From: Leisingera caerulea DSM 24564
Lineage (GTDB): Bacteria > Pseudomonadota > Alphaproteobacteria > Rhodobacterales > Rhodobacteraceae
Length of the DNA: 64,000 nucleotides
Assembly (NCBI RefSeq): GCF_000473325.1
Contig: NZ_KI421514.1
Coordinates: 252,340 to 316,339 of the forward strand
Direction: 5' to 3'
In this document: piece by piece, positions 44,466 through 52,902 of the stretch
Numbering within the stretch: the first letter of the stretch is position 1
Layout: each line of letters starts with the position of its first letter
The notes under the pieces: model-generated
Seen by the model: only the letters and a program-made list of their open reading frames with translations
Databases searched by the model: none
Told to the model about the DNA's origin: nothing
Program-made: the position numbers and the translations under genes

Positions 44466-44834
44466 ATGTATGTCGCCGGATTCGTGATCCCCGTCCCCGA
44501 AGAAAACTTCGAGGCGTACAAGGCCTGGGCCCAAGCCAGCGCCGAACTGTTCCGCGAATACGGCTGTCTGGAGATCGTCGACTCCTGGGAGGACAACGTG
44601 CCGGACGGCCAGCACACCGATTTCCGCCGCGCCGTTGCCGCCCGTAAGGGGGAGCGCATCGTCCTCTCCTGGCAGGTCTGGCCCAGCCGGAAGGAGATGG
44701 AGGAGGCCGAAGCCCGGATCGCCAAAGACACCCGGTTCGACATCCCGGTCGAAATCCCCTTTGACCACCGCCGCCTGATCCTGGGCGCGTTCTCTCCCAT
44801 TCACACAATGGGCCGCAGCACCGCCGGGGGCTGA
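44466..44834 (+). CDS. DUF1428 family protein
   Basis: A 122-residue protein of the DUF1428 (dimeric alpha-beta barrel) family. The opening YVAGFVIPVPEENFEAYKAW, and the CLEIVDSWEDNVPDGQHTDF stretch, and VLSWQVWPSRKEMEEAEARI are the family pattern. No enzymatic function is established. It faces the deaminase divergently, 172 bases away. Confidence 0.85.
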   Translation: MYVAGFVIPVPEENFEAYKAWAQASAELFREYGCLEIVDSWEDNVPDGQHTDFRRAVAARKGERIVLSWQVWPSRKEMEEAEARIAKDTRFDIPVEIPFDHRRLILGAFSPIHTMGRSTAGG

Positions 44835-44859
44835 GACGCAGGGAACAGCGCCGCCCGGC

Positions 44860-46242
44860 TTACGCGGCCTGCAAACCCACCCGTTTGATCGACTTGCCCC
44901 AGAACCGCCGCATCAGGAACAGCCCTGCCGCCGACAGGCCCGCAACCAGTCCCATCCAGACACCGACGCCGCCCCAGCCGAGCACAAACCCCATGACATA
45001 AGAGGCCGGGATGCCCACCGCCCAATAGCTGAGCGCGGCAATCACCATCGGCACGCCGGTGTCCTGCACGCCCCGCAACAGGCCCAGCGCAATCGCCTGC
45101 ATCCCGTCCATCATCTGAAACAGCGCCGCCGCCGCCAAGAGGCCCGCACCGATCAGCAGGATCTGATCCTTCTGCGGGTCGGCCGAATCCAGGAACAGCG
45201 ACATCAGCGGGCCGGGAATGGTCAGGAACAGGGTGATCCCCACCACTGAAACCCCCAGCGACATCGCCGTCACCACCTTGCCGCCGCGCGCCATATGCGC
45301 CCGGTCGCCGCGCCCGAAGGCGTTTCCTGCCCGGATGGTGGCGGCATTGGACAGCCCCAGGTGCACCATGAACGTCAGCCCCGCCAGCGAGATCGCAATC
45401 CCATGCGCCGCCAGCGGCACCGTGCCCAGCCACCCCATCATCATCGCCGAGGCCGCAAACAGGCTGCTCTCGCTCAGCGTGGTGAGGCCAATCGGAGTGC
45501 CCATCCGGAACACCCGGCCCAGCATCTCCCAGTCGGGGCGCTGGAAATTCTTCAGCAGCTCATGCTCCGGCAGCGCCTTCAGCGCATAGGCCAGCACCAG
45601 AACAAAGGACACCCCGTTGGTCACCAGGGACGCAATCGCCGCCCCGGTTATGCCCAGCTCCGGCGCGCCCCAGTTGCCGAAAATCAGCGCATAGTTCACC
45701 AGCGCATTCAGCACCGCGCCGATCACCGACAGCCACAGCACGATCTGGGTCCGCTCCAGCGCCGCCAGATAGGATTTGGCCACCATGTACAGAAGCGCAG
45801 GGAAAATCGCCCAGCCGGCAATCCGCAGATACGCCGCCGCCGCATACGCCACCTCCGGCTCCTGCCCCAGCAGCAGCAGGATCGGCTCGGACCACCACAG
45901 CAAGGGCATCGCCAGCGCGCCATAGGCCAGCGACAGCCACAGCCCCATGCGGGTGGACCGGCGGATCTGCCGCTCCTCGCCCGCGCCGGCCGCCGCCGCC
46001 ACCATCGGCATCACCGCAAAGGCAAATCCGGACCCCAACAGGAAGATCGAGAAGAAATAGGTCGCGCCCAGCGTTACCGCCGCCAGCTCCTCCACCCCGT
46101 ACCAGCCCAGCATCACCGTATCGGTCAGGCCGATGGCAAACTGCGCCACATGGCCGCCGATCAGCGGCAGGCCAAGAACGGCAATCGCCCGGGCATGGCC
46201 GCCCGGTGACATTTCGGTGTGTCTGGTGGTTAACGTGCTCAT
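44860..46242 (-). CDS. MATE family multidrug/Na+-coupled efflux transporter
   Basis: A 460-residue inner-membrane transporter with about 12 hydrophobic helices in two repeats of six. The N terminus contains LIGGHVAQFAIGLTDTVMLG and WYGVEELAAV, the MATE opening with the conserved aspartate in helix 1. GNWGAPELGITGAAIASLV and the equivalent LGNAATIRAGNAFGRG in the second half mark the repeat. It expels organic cations or secondary metabolites. Start chosen at 46242 (MSTLTTRH); an upstream ATG extends it by 12 residues. Confidence 0.93.
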   Translation of the reverse strand: MSTLTTRHTEMSPGGHARAIAVLGLPLIGGHVAQFAIGLTDTVMLGWYGVEELAAVTLGATYFFSIFLLGSGFAFAVMPMVAAAAGAGEERQIRRSTRMGLWLSLAYGALAMPLLWWSEPILLLLGQEPEVAYAAAAYLRIAGWAIFPALLYMVAKSYLAALERTQIVLWLSVIGAVLNALVNYALIFGNWGAPELGITGAAIASLVTNGVSFVLVLAYALKALPEHELLKNFQRPDWEMLGRVFRMGTPIGLTTLSESSLFAASAMMMGWLGTVPLAAHGIAISLAGLTFMVHLGLSNAATIRAGNAFGRGDRAHMARGGKVVTAMSLGVSVVGITLFLTIPGPLMSLFLDSADPQKDQILLIGAGLLAAAALFQMMDGMQAIALGLLRGVQDTGVPMVIAALSYWAVGIPASYVMGFVLGWGGVGVWMGLVAGLSAAGLFLMRRFWGKSIKRVGLQAA

Positions 46243-46360
46243 AATGCCAGCCTTAGGCCCGCCGGACGGTTCCGGCAAGAGCAGAGTCTCCTTGCCCCCC
46301 GTACAGGCCCATGTTGGTATTCTGCACAGACCGCCCCACCGCTTGCAGGAGCCTTTTCAA

Positions 46361-47011
46361 ATGACCAACCCCTTTGCGCAGCTGATCCCCGACGCCCGCG
46401 CCTTTCTGACGGAGCTGTCGCAGAACAACAGCCGCGACTGGTTCACTGCGCACAAGGACCGCTATGAGGCGCAGCTCAAATCCCCCGCCCTGCTGCTGCT
46501 GGACGAGGTCGCGCAGGCAATCACCAAACGGACCGGTGTGCAGGCCGTGCCCAGGCTGTTCCGCCCCCAGCGCGACATCCGGTTTTCCAAAGACAAGACG
46601 CCCTACAAGACCCATCTGCACATGATGTGGACGGTCAATGGCGCGGGCTGCGCGCTGTTCTTCGGCATCGACCCCGGCTCCTGCACCACCGGCGGCGGCA
46701 TCATGAACTTCACCAAGCCGCAGATCCCCCTTTGGCGCGAGGCGGTGGACGGTGAAACCGGGGACGAGGCCGCAGCCCTGGTGGATATCCTCGCGCTCAA
46801 GGGTTTTGCCACGAATGAACCCGAGCTGAAGCGCGTCCCCGCCCCCTATGGCAAGGCGCACCCCCACGGCCACCTGCTGCAGCGCAAGTCCCTCACCTTC
46901 TGGCATGAGATGAGCCCGCGCGAACAGGCCGCTCCGATGGCAGCACTGATGTCCGCCTATCTGACGCTGGAGCCGATGTTCACTCTGCTGCAGGAGGCGC
47001 TGGAGGCGTAA
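46361..47011 (+). CDS. DUF2461 (TIGR02453) family protein
   Basis: A 216-residue soluble protein of the TIGR02453/DUF2461 family, which has no known enzyme activity. FLTELSQNNSRDWFTAHKDR and RPQRDIRFSKDKTPYKTHLH are the hallmark segments. GGGIMNFTKPQIPLWREAV and LTFWHEMSP are also conserved. CAGGAG precedes the ATG. It ends next to a NicO-type transporter running convergently. Confidence 0.85.
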   Translation: MTNPFAQLIPDARAFLTELSQNNSRDWFTAHKDRYEAQLKSPALLLLDEVAQAITKRTGVQAVPRLFRPQRDIRFSKDKTPYKTHLHMMWTVNGAGCALFFGIDPGSCTTGGGIMNFTKPQIPLWREAVDGETGDEAAALVDILALKGFATNEPELKRVPAPYGKAHPHGHLLQRKSLTFWHEMSPREQAAPMAALMSAYLTLEPMFTLLQEALEA

Positions 47012-47014
47012 CCG

Positions 47015-47929
47015 TCACAGCGCCCGCAGCATGATCTGGCTGGCCAGCACGGCCACCACCCCGCCCGCCAGGATCTCCAGCACCGCGGCTGCGCGCAGGG
47101 CGCCGGTGCCCTGCATCTGCGCCAGCGTCCCCTTGCGCATGGTGACGGCAGCAACAGCCACGGCAACGGTGACAGTGGCCGTCCCTAAACCCATGGCAAA
47201 GGCTCCGGCGATCCCGGACCACAGCACGCCCATGCGCCAAGTCAGCAGCAGCAGGAACACCGCGCCGGTGCAGGGACGCAGCGCCACCGCGCCCACAATC
47301 GCCAGCGCATCACGCAGCGAATGGACATTGGCCGCTTCCTCCGCCGTCGGCCCGTGCCGGTGCCCGCAGGAGGCGCAGACCTCCCCGGTCTCATCATGGT
47401 GGTGGTGATGGTCATCAGCGCCATGTGCGCCAGCCCGGCTGCCCAGCAGCCGCCGCAGGCCCCGCGCCAGCAGCCACAGGCCCACCAGCGCAATCAGCCC
47501 ATAGGACAGCGGCGCCAGCACATCCTCGGCCGCGCTGGTCAGCTGCTCGCGGCCCCAGTCCAGCAGCATCAGCCCGCCCGCGACCAGCAGCACTGCCGTC
47601 GCCGCCTGCGCCAAAGAGGACGCCAGCGCCAGCCCGGCCAGCCGCAGCAAGGGCACAGGCTTGCCCATGCCATAGCCGCCGATCACCAGCTTGCCATGCC
47701 CCGGCCCCGCGGCGTGGAAAAACCCGTAGGCAAAGCACAGGGACAAAAGCGCCGTCAGCGCCCCCGGCTCGCCCGCACGCAAGGCCCGCAGCCCCCGCGC
47801 CATCGCGTTCTGTGCCTCCCGCTGGCCTTCAGCAGCCCAAACCGCAATGGTCCCTGCGCCGCCAAAGCCCCATAGCCAGACCGCCAAGACCGCCACGCCC
47901 AGCGCCGCTATCGTTAATAAAATCTTCAC
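47015..47929 (-). CDS. NicO/RcnA-type nickel/cobalt transporter
   Basis: A 304-residue inner-membrane protein. [20 protein letters not shown] is the first signature helix of the NicO family. A cytoplasmic or periplasmic loop rich in metal ligands follows ([20 protein letters not shown] with HRHG). Hydrophobic helices are visible at about 75-110, 125-150, 215-240 and 260-300. Direction of transport cannot be read from sequence; RcnA-like proteins export. It is next to a DUF1007 gene, two bases away, the usual pair in this lineage. Confidence 0.88.
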   Translation of the reverse strand: MKILLTIAALGVAVLAVWLWGFGGAGTIAVWAAEGQREAQNAMARGLRALRAGEPGALTALLSLCFAYGFFHAAGPGHGKLVIGGYGMGKPVPLLRLAGLALASSLAQAATAVLLVAGGLMLLDWGREQLTSAAEDVLAPLSYGLIALVGLWLLARGLRRLLGSRAGAHGADDHHHHHDETGEVCASCGHRHGPTAEEAANVHSLRDALAIVGAVALRPCTGAVFLLLLTWRMGVLWSGIAGAFAMGLGTATVTVAVAVAAVTMRKGTLAQMQGTGALRAAAVLEILAGGVVAVLASQIMLRAL

Positions 47930-47930
47930 C

Positions 47931-48566
47931 TTACGCGCCGCAGCTCAACCGCACGGTATCGGCAAAGGCCTCGCCCACCTCCGGATAAGCCTCCTCCGCC
48001 TGACCGGCCGGCATCGCATACAGAAGCTCCTCCACCTTGGTGTACGCCGCGTCCAGGTTTGGCGGTGTCACCTCGCCAGTGCAGCCGCCGGTGACCTCCA
48101 GCCCGCCTGTCAGCGTGTAGGCGGTGTAATAGGTCGGATCAAAGGCCTTGATCACCACACCGTCCGCCGCCTGCGGCTCTGCCAGCACCCGCCGGTGCCG
48201 GGTGGTGATGCGCCCGTCCGCCACTTCGGTGGCCAGATGCACCGGCGCCCCCAGCGCCAGCGCTTCACCCGCGCGGGTCAGATAGGTGTCGCCCTGAAAC
48301 CCCTCAGTCCAGGCCATGTCGAAGCCTTGCAGCTTTGACAGCTCATCCGCCGTCAGCGCGCCATCAAAATCGCCATCCAGCCCCCGGTCCTCAAAGATCA
48401 GCAGCGAATAGAACTCGTCATAGGCCCAGGTGATTTCGACCGCTTCCAGCTGGCCGGTGTCCGAGACAATCACCTTCATGGCAGTATCGACAAAGATATG
48501 CGGATGCGACCCGGCATCCTGCGGGGCCAGCACTGCGGCGGCAAGCAAGGGAACAATACGCTTCAT
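47931..48566 (-). CDS. DUF1007 secreted protein with EF-hand-like motif
   Basis: A 211-residue secreted protein: the signal ([18 protein letters not shown]) precedes [16 protein letters not shown], the DUF1007 start whose histidines may bind metal. A loop [15 protein letters not shown] fits the DxDFDGxLTxxE calcium-binding EF-hand pattern. Later text [20 protein letters not shown] is conserved in the family. The gene forms a two-gene operon with the NicO transporter, suggesting metal delivery or exchange in the periplasm. The metal is not known. Confidence 0.82.
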   Translation of the reverse strand: MKRIVPLLAAAVLAPQDAGSHPHIFVDTAMKVIVSDTGQLEAVEITWAYDEFYSLLIFEDRGLDGDFDGALTADELSKLQGFDMAWTEGFQGDTYLTRAGEALALGAPVHLATEVADGRITTRHRRVLAEPQAADGVVIKAFDPTYYTAYTLTGGLEVTGGCTGEVTPPNLDAAYTKVEELLYAMPAGQAEEAYPEVGEAFADTVRLSCGA

Positions 48567-48629
48567 GGCTCAAAGCTTTACGCGCCCGGCTGCAGCCCCG
48601 CAACCGCAGGGCCGCGCCGCAGGCAAGGA

Positions 48630-49571
48630 TCAGCGCGCCCGGGTCTCGGGATGCAGCGCCTTGCCCAGGATGTGGTCGGACTGATGGATCACGTGATGCG
48701 CCTGCCCGACAATCAGCGGATCCGGCGCCTGCACAATCGCCGGGTCCTTGCCCGGATAGTCGAGCGACGCCAGGAAGTGCCGCATGCAGTTCAGCCGCGC
48801 CCGCTTCTTGCAGTTCGACTTGATCACCGTCCAGGGCGCATCCGCGGTATCGGTGTAAAAGAACATCGCCTCCTTGGCCTCGGTGTAGTCATCCCACTTG
48901 CCCAGGGACGCCTTGTCGATCGGCGACAGCTTCCACTGCTTCAGCGGGTCGGTCTCGCGCGAGTCGAACCGCCGCTTCTGCTCTTCCTGGGTGACCGAGA
49001 ACCAGTATTTGTAAAGCCGGATGCCCGAGCGCACCAGCATCCGCTCGAACTCCGGCGCCTGGCGCATGAACTCCAGATACTCGTAAGGCTCGCAAAAGCT
49101 CATCACCCGCTCGACGCCTGCGCGGTTGTACCAGGAGCGGTCATAGAACACGATCTCGCCGCTGGTCGGCAGATGCTGCACATAGCGCTGGAAATACCAT
49201 TGCCCGCGCTCCTCGTCCGAGGGTTTGTTCAGCGCAACCACCCGGGCCGAGCGCGGGTTCAGGTGCTCGGTGAACCGCTTGATGGTGCCGCCCTTGCCCG
49301 CCGCATCGCGACCCTCGAACAGCATCACGAACTTTTCCCCGGTCTCCTGCGCCCACAGCTGCACCTTCAAAAGCTCCGCCTGCAGCCGCGCCTTCTCCGC
49401 CTCATAGGCCCGGCGCGCCATCTTGCGCGGGTAAGGATACTCGCCGCTTTCAAAGGCCCGCCGGATATCCTCCGCGCTTGGCGCCCGCGGCGCGGCCGGC
49501 ACCGGCTCCTGCACTGTCCCTACCGCTGTCCCTGCGGCGCTGTTCACAATCTTCTCTGCTGCGGCGTCCAT
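48630..49571 (-). CDS. ppk2: Polyphosphate kinase 2
   Basis: A 313-residue PPK2-family kinase that moves phosphate between polyphosphate and nucleoside di- or monophosphates. Walker A is GRDAAGKGG (residues 87-95). Walker B is FYDRSWYNRAGVERVM. The lid has RRFDSRETDPLKQWKLSPID. The length and the single domain match class I PPK2. The N-terminal extension of about 30 residues is weakly conserved. The start at 49571 has GGGAG before it; the longer ORF adds an unsupported 46 residues. Confidence 0.95.
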   Translation of the reverse strand: MDAAAEKIVNSAAGTAVGTVQEPVPAAPRAPSAEDIRRAFESGEYPYPRKMARRAYEAEKARLQAELLKVQLWAQETGEKFVMLFEGRDAAGKGGTIKRFTEHLNPRSARVVALNKPSDEERGQWYFQRYVQHLPTSGEIVFYDRSWYNRAGVERVMSFCEPYEYLEFMRQAPEFERMLVRSGIRLYKYWFSVTQEEQKRRFDSRETDPLKQWKLSPIDKASLGKWDDYTEAKEAMFFYTDTADAPWTVIKSNCKKRARLNCMRHFLASLDYPGKDPAIVQAPDPLIVGQAHHVIHQSDHILGKALHPETRAR

Positions 49572-49693
49572 AAAAAACTCCCTCTTCCAATCTGCGCCGC
49601 AACCATACCGCCGCCGCCGCCGCCCTGCCCTGACCTGCATCAAAAGATATGCGGTTTGCACATCAAAAGCGGCCCCCCGGGCCGCTTGATCCG

Positions 49694-49720
49694 CTTCATC
49701 TGGCTGCAAATATCACGGGG
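49694..49720 (+). repeat. Copy 3 of the TTCATCT..AAATA intergenic element
   Basis: Reads CTTCATCTGGCTGCAAATAT then CACGGGG, between ppk2 and the AhpD-like gene. A short GC-rich inverted repeat (GAGGGGC AGC GCCCCTC) follows at 49738-49754. Confidence 0.6.
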
Positions 49721-49752
49721 TGAGGCCCGCAGGGGCCGAGGGGCAGCGCCCC

Positions 49753-50361
49753 TCAGGTGTGGCCCCAGTCGTCCGGGTTCTCGGAATTGTTCGGGCTCAG
49801 CCCCAGCACATCCCCCTTGGTGGAGCACCCAAGCCCCAGCACCGTCCGGTTGGCATAGGCGAAATAGGCGGTCACCTGATTGATCTCCAGGATCTCCCCA
49901 TCCTCGAACCCCGCCTCCCGCAGCGCCTCGATATCCGCCGCGGTCACGCTGGCGGGTTCCTCCGTCAGCATCCGCGCATACCCCATCGCCAGCACCTGCG
50001 CAGGCTCCAGCGGCGCCGCCTCCGGCTCGCGCGCCTCGATCGCCGCCCGGATCGCTTGCCCGCGCGCCTCGTCCCCCAACAGCCGCTGCAAGCCCGCAAA
50101 GTGATGCTCGACGCAATAGGCGCAGTCGTTCAAGGACGACACCCACACCCCCAGCACCTCCAAAAACCACTTCGGCACCTTGTTGCCCGTATGGTGCAGA
50201 ACGTTCTTGTACAGCGCCATATGGCCTTCCATCGAATGCGGCCGCAGGGAATGCACCATCATGATGTTGTCGACATTGCCGCCCGGCCCGGTCACCCGCT
50301 CATAGAGTTTCTTCAGCTTGCCGGTTGCCTCTTCAAACGGAACGGTCCTGATCCAGGCCAT
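49753..50361 (-). CDS. Carboxymuconolactone decarboxylase/AhpD-like peroxidase-related protein
   Basis: A 202-residue helical protein. The redox motif CAYCVEHH (LNDCAYCVEHHFAGL) is the AhpD-type CxxC plus histidine. Conserved helices include PHSMEGHMALYKNVLH and EILEINQVTAYFAYANR. Family members reduce peroxides with thiol donors, but some are non-enzymatic, so substrate is open. The C terminus GLSPNNSENPDDWGHT is typical of the peroxidase-related subgroup. It ends in a repeat-rich gap before a PLP decarboxylase. Confidence 0.9.
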   Translation of the reverse strand: MAWIRTVPFEEATGKLKKLYERVTGPGGNVDNIMMVHSLRPHSMEGHMALYKNVLHHTGNKVPKWFLEVLGVWVSSLNDCAYCVEHHFAGLQRLLGDEARGQAIRAAIEAREPEAAPLEPAQVLAMGYARMLTEEPASVTAADIEALREAGFEDGEILEINQVTAYFAYANRTVLGLGCSTKGDVLGLSPNNSENPDDWGHT

Positions 50362-50449
50362 GTCTCTCTCCCTGACTGTTTGGCCGGGAGAGTAGCGGCT
50401 GCCAACGGCAATGGAAGGAAAAACGGAGCGTCAGATCCCACCTGGCCTT

Positions 50450-50497
50450 GGGACGTGAGGCGCCGGCCGCACGGCCCGCGCCTGACCTTCCCCCGGA
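50450..50497 (+). repeat. First unit of a 47-base direct repeat
   Basis: TTGGGACGTGAGGCGCCGGC leads into CGCACGGCCCGCGCCTGACC. The same sequence recurs with two changes at 50615-50661. It carries the left arm of the palindromic element. Confidence 0.75.
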
Positions 50498-50498
50498 A

Positions 50499-50570
50499 GT
50501 TCACGCCGGTTCCTGCAGGGACAAATAGTCCGGGGGGACTGTTTGAGGCGTGGACGGGCGGAGCCCCTCG
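50499..50570 (-). repeat. 72-base inverted copy of the repeat at 56029-56099
   Basis: On the minus strand this aligns with 56029-56099 at roughly 90 percent identity, including the shared GACGGGCGGAGCCC motif and a central hairpin. The hairpin arms are AAATAGTCC (50523-50531) and GGACTGTTT (50536-50544). Marks the left end of a possible inversion unit. Confidence 0.75.
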
Positions 50571-50614
50571 CAACCAACCGCGCAAATCAAAGAACGGTAC
50601 TGGCAGAATTTCTC

Positions 50615-50661
50615 TTGGGACGTGAGGCGTCAGCCGCACGGCCCGCGCCTGACCTTCCCCC
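50615..50661 (+). repeat. Second unit of the 47-base direct repeat
   Basis: Matches 50450-50497 with two changes (GCGCCGG versus GCGTCAG). Confidence 0.75.
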
Positions 50662-50702
50662 CGGGAAGGCGCTTCACGCCTCCCCAAGGTCAGGCGCTGG
50701 CC
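50640..50702. repeat. 63-base palindromic element, left copy
   Basis: GGCCCGCGCCTGACCTT (50640-50656) and AAGGTCAGGCGCTGGCC (50686-50702) are near-perfect inverted arms. The 29-base middle is the exact reverse complement of the middle of 55899-55961, so the two elements are inverted copies about 5 kb apart. Confidence 0.8.
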
Positions 50703-50730
50703 TTGTGTCGCGGCGTGTTAACAGCATGCC

Positions 50731-52146
50731 TTATTCCGCCGCTTCCCGCGCCACCGCCGCAATGGCCGCCCGCACGTCCGCCTCGCGGCTGCGGTGGTTG
50801 GTGATCGCGGCGCGCAGCATCACCCGGCCGCCTGCCCGGGTGGTCGAGAACACCGCCTCGCCGCTTTCCTGCAGGGTCTGGGCAATGCGGGCATTCACCT
50901 CCGACTGCGCCTCCCGCGGCAGATCGCTGCGCGCAGTGAACACACAGACATTCGACACCACCGGCGCCCCCAGCGCCATGCCGGGCTGCGCCTCCACCTC
51001 AGCGGCCATAAACGCCGCCAATTCGCAATTGCCGGTGATCGCCTCCGAAAACGCCGCTTCGCCATAGGTCTCCAGCGCCGTCCAGACCTTCAGCGCCCGG
51101 TTGCCGCGGCTCAGGTCGATGCCGTAATCGCAGAACCACGGCTCGCCGCCCGCCAGCCCGCGCTCAGCGCCCTCCAGATACGCAGGCCGCGCCGCAAAGG
51201 CTGCCCTGTGCTCTTCCTCGTTGCGCAGCAGCGCCATGCCGCAGTCATAGCCCACATACATCCACTTGTGGAAATCCAGCGCGATGCTGTCTGCCCGCCC
51301 GATGCCGTCGGACAGCGACCGGAAAGGCTCTGCCGCGATCCGCGTCCAGGCGCCAAAGGCCCCGTCCACATGCAGCCACAGCCCCAGCGACGCCGCCGCA
51401 TCCGCCAAGGCGTTCAGATCATCAAACAGCCCCAGGTCCACCGTGCCGGCATTGCCCACCACGAGGAAGGGCACCGCGCCTGCAGCCTTGTCTTCGGCCA
51501 CCATCGCCGCCAGCGCGCTGCAATCCATGCACCCATCCGCCAACGGCACCTTGCGCAGGTTGTCCGAGCCGATGCCCAGAAGCTCCACCGCCTTCAGCGT
51601 CGCATTATGCACGCCCTCGCCCGCATAGGCGGTCAGCCGCACATCGCCCTGCCCCTGTTTGCGCAAATCCTTCAAGACCCGCAGCCGCGCCGCCTGAAAG
51701 GCAATCACCGTCGCCTGCGAGGTGCCCGTCACCAGAATGCCGCTGGCCCCCTCCGGCATCCCCATCTTGCGGCGGGTCCAGTCGACCACCGCGCGCTCCA
51801 TGTAATTCGCGCCGTGGTCGCGCCCGCCCATGTTAGCATTGACCGCCGCCGCGGCCACGCTGCTGATCAGGTCCGAGGCCAGCCCCGACCCCTGCACCCA
51901 GCCCCAGAACCGCGGATGGGTATTGCCGCCATGATAGGGCAGCACATCGCGGATGATCCGGTCCACCGCCGCCTGCGGCCCCAGCGCCTCCGCCGTCACC
52001 GCATAACGCGCATCAATGTCGTCCGGCACCGGCTGCCAGGGGCGCTCCGCAGCCTGCTGCATCTGGTCCAGCGCCGCCTCCAGCATCCGCTGTGCTTCCG
52101 CCCGGAACGCCGCCCAGTCCTGCGTCTTGATCCCCTTCTCAGCCAC
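50731..52146 (-). CDS. PLP-dependent decarboxylase (aromatic L-amino acid decarboxylase family)
   Basis: A 471-residue group II decarboxylase. The Schiff-base lysine is Lys294 in LDFHKWMYV. SQATVIAFQAARL and LWLHVDGAFGAW hold the cofactor aspartate and stacking histidine region. The family includes tyrosine, tryptophan, DOPA and glutamate-type decarboxylases, so the amino acid is not fixed by what I can see. HPRFWGWVQGSGLASDLIS is typical. The gene sits inside the inverted repeat interval and is not in an operon. Confidence 0.9.
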   Translation of the reverse strand: MAEKGIKTQDWAAFRAEAQRMLEAALDQMQQAAERPWQPVPDDIDARYAVTAEALGPQAAVDRIIRDVLPYHGGNTHPRFWGWVQGSGLASDLISSVAAAAVNANMGGRDHGANYMERAVVDWTRRKMGMPEGASGILVTGTSQATVIAFQAARLRVLKDLRKQGQGDVRLTAYAGEGVHNATLKAVELLGIGSDNLRKVPLADGCMDCSALAAMVAEDKAAGAVPFLVVGNAGTVDLGLFDDLNALADAAASLGLWLHVDGAFGAWTRIAAEPFRSLSDGIGRADSIALDFHKWMYVGYDCGMALLRNEEEHRAAFAARPAYLEGAERGLAGGEPWFCDYGIDLSRGNRALKVWTALETYGEAAFSEAITGNCELAAFMAAEVEAQPGMALGAPVVSNVCVFTARSDLPREAQSEVNARIAQTLQESGEAVFSTTRAGGRVMLRAAITNHRSREADVRAAIAAVAREAAE

Positions 52147-52315
52147 CCGCGCGCCCTCCTCATGCCCTTCGCTGGCAGAGGTCTAACGCGCAGCCCCTTG
52201 CGCCGCACGGAAAATATCGACGCACCCGGATAACCGCAGGCGCGCTTCGAAAAATCCGAAACTCAGATCTGGGCCGAAACGGCGGAACGCCGTAGAATAT
52301 GCGGCTGCGGCGGCG

Positions 52316-52690
52316 TCAGAACGCCTTGCCTGGCCTGATTTCGGAATACTGCTTCTTGCGCTTCGTAGTGCCGAAAACCTGATAGAAGCTCTGCTCGTCG
52401 ATCTTCTCGAAACCGATACACTCGGCGCCTCCAAACATCTTCAGCTCATAACAAATGCGCCCTCTGGACCTCAACTTGTAGGTGGTGGTCTCAGTTTGAC
52501 CTTCCCATATCACATCCATGGTCCCGTCAGGTTTGACATACATCGCCCCCTCGTTGTTCTTGCCCAACGGATATGTGTTGCCGGTCAGCAGCTTCCTTAC
52601 TTCTTTCTTTGAAAAGGATGGACCGGCTGCAGCTGGCAGTGCCAGTGAAACTGCAACTAGAAATACGGAAATTGCCCGTGCAAACTGCAT
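52316..52690 (-). CDS. Secreted hypothetical protein
   Basis: A 124-residue protein with a Sec signal (MQFARAISVFLVAVSLALPAAA). The mature part, SFSKKEVRKLLTGNTYPLGK, then VKPDGTMDVIWEGQTETTTY and FGTTKRKKQYSEIRPGKAF, is beta-rich with two cysteines (ICYELKMFGGAECIGF) that could form a disulfide. No family recognised. GGGAGGGAGCC precedes the ATG. Faces parE divergently. Confidence 0.7.
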   Translation of the reverse strand: MQFARAISVFLVAVSLALPAAAGPSFSKKEVRKLLTGNTYPLGKNNEGAMYVKPDGTMDVIWEGQTETTTYKLRSRGRICYELKMFGGAECIGFEKIDEQSFYQVFGTTKRKKQYSEIRPGKAF

Positions 52691-52810
52691 GGCTCCCTCC
52701 CTTGAGTTACTGGTAAAAGATGAATGGTTAACAGACCGGCATCTTACCACAGTTGCACTTTCCTTTCAAAGAAGTAGCCCTGCGGTTGACAGGCTGCCCG
52801 CCCCAGCGCC

Positions 52811-52819
52811 TTATCCACA
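52811..52819 (+). promoter_or_regulatory. Perfect DnaA box upstream of parE
   Basis: TTATCCACA matches the strong DnaA-box consensus and lies 84 bases before the parE ATG. Only one box is seen, so this is a possible regulatory site and not an origin. Confidence 0.45.
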
Positions 52820-52902
52820 GCCCCGAGCCCCCCTCTTCCACCCGGCTGCGACACCTGCCATAATGGCCGCCAATCAACACCAAGGAAGAGCAGTTCCCGC
52901 AC

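Noticed and set aside
52811..52819. Replication origin near parE
   Set aside because: Only one DnaA box and no AT-rich unwinding region; called a possible regulatory site instead.
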